From a virus, in the IMG/VR virus record IMGVR_UViG_3300024240_000005, positions 1 through 46,091 of that record: a stretch of DNA of 46,091 bases, one strand, 5' to 3'. Made by a program: the position numbers and the translations under genes. The notes under the pieces are model-generated. The model had not been told where the DNA came from and searched no databases. It was given only the letters and a program-made list of their open reading frames with translations. Below, in pieces: positions 45,689-46,091 of this stretch (the stretch's first letter is position 1; the number at the start of each line of letters is the position of its first letter).

Positions 45689-46091
45689 TAATTGGGACAA
45701 TTAGCTGTTAATATATTCCATTCTGTCATTTGTTCACAAATAGGATTTGGTGATTCAACTGTTACATTTTCAAGACAAGCCTTTTGAGTTGTGAAACTGC
45801 CGATCAGCGTAAAACAATATCCGTTATTTGAAACATTCGTTAGTTTAACATTTTTCAACCTGATATTGAAGACAAGACTTGCAGATATGGTCACTAAATA
45901 ATGTACTGTATGACCATCCCAATTTAAAGTAATAATCTCAGAATCTTCCATGTCAAGCGAATAATCGCCTCGGATAACATAATTATATCCTGCCCGACCC
46001 GCTGCGCAATCATAGTTAAGATGAGAAATGAGTTTGCTATTCCTTACTTTTAATCTTGCTGCGCCCTGTATTGAAATAGACTGCCCCCAAC
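45688..46091 (-). CDS. Tail spike/fibre with right-handed beta-helix, C-terminal part (gene starts at 1373)
   Basis: Open frame from the right window end to TAA 45690-45688, 134 codons. WGQSISIQGAARLKVRNSKL, YNYVIRGDYSLDMEDSEIIT and LVFNIRLKNVKLTNVSNNGY continue the beta-helix pattern of the N-terminal part at 1-1373. Read as a direct circle the two parts are out of frame by one base, but if base 1 and base 46091 are the same base the junction becomes Gly-Asp-Ser-Trp-Gly and the whole gene is 1776 bases (591 residues). The composition (no CCGG) also matches the other half. Confidence 0.75.
   Translation of the reverse strand, partial: WGQSISIQGAARLKVRNSKLISHLNYDCAAGRAGYNYVIRGDYSLDMEDSEIITLNWDGHTVHYLVTISASLVFNIRLKNVKLTNVSNNGYCFTLIGSFTTQKACLENVTVESPNPICEQMTEWNILTANCPN

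Noticed and set aside
1-46091. Integrated prophage or plasmid
   Set aside because: No integrase, attachment repeats, repressor or flanking host genes were found, and the window ends fall inside one gene that closes in a circle.

Overview
This window looks like an essentially complete genome of a tailed bacteriophage of roughly 46.1 kb, opened inside a tail-spike gene. The two ends carry the two halves of one minus-strand beta-helix gene. They join in frame if the single terminal base is counted once, giving a circular map of 46,090 bp and a 591-residue protein. I found no integrase, repressor, polymerase, rRNA or tRNA gene, so a virulent phage that relies on host replication enzymes is the simplest reading. 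A tape-measure protein and the absence of a recognisable tail sheath suggest a long non-contractile tail. The host is probably a member of the Bacteroidota: the best promoters fit TTTG-N20-TAnnTTTG, start codons lack Shine-Dalgarno sequences but have A-rich leaders, and one tail protein carries FISUMP and DUF1566-type domains. No species can be named from the sequence alone.

Layout. A divergent control region at 28442-28599 splits the genome into two long transcription units. Leftwards on the minus strand, in order: a putative DNA-modification block (ParB-like, methyltransferase, IbrA-like PAPS reductase, IbrB-like ParB; 28441-25326); terminase small and large subunits; connector and tail genes, including a 1025-residue adhesin-like protein and a 772-residue protein sharing its N-terminal domain; the tape measure (13591-15756); a seven-gene sugar cassette (8053-13361) with glycosyltransferases, a sugar-nucleotide epimerase-like protein and a B12-binding-type radical SAM enzyme; then, behind its own promoter, the head module (ClpP-type protease-scaffold, major capsid protein, portal, connector); tail fibre and beta-helix spike; and, across the window ends, the lysis module (membrane proteins, holin, EF-hand lysozyme, unimolecular spanin).

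Rightwards on the plus strand, 28600-43420 holds about forty mostly small, tightly packed early or middle genes. Recognisable ones are a pentapeptide-repeat protein encoded by almost perfect 15-bp DNA repeats, an apparently circularly permuted GHKL ATPase, two HNH nucleases, a probable annealing protein beside a YqaJ exonuclease, a DUF1376-like replication protein, a MazG-like pyrophosphohydrolase, a NinG-like nuclease, a DnaA-domain-IV-like protein, several zinc-ribbon proteins and a secreted lysozyme-like protein. The two units converge at 43417-43420, where the end genes overlap by 4 bp.

Most notable: (i) a candidate ~120-nt structured RNA at 35878-36000 with its own Bacteroidota-type promoter, pseudoknot topology and a terminal T-run, carrying a segment perfectly complementary to a leader motif repeated before several phage start codons; (ii) the radical SAM/glycosyltransferase cassette next to the capsid genes; (iii) strong excess of CCGG and its CCCGG/CCGGG extensions over most of the genome except the fibre and spike genes; (iv) the permuted GHKL ATPase; (v) the pentapeptide array whose only variable bases change exposed residues.
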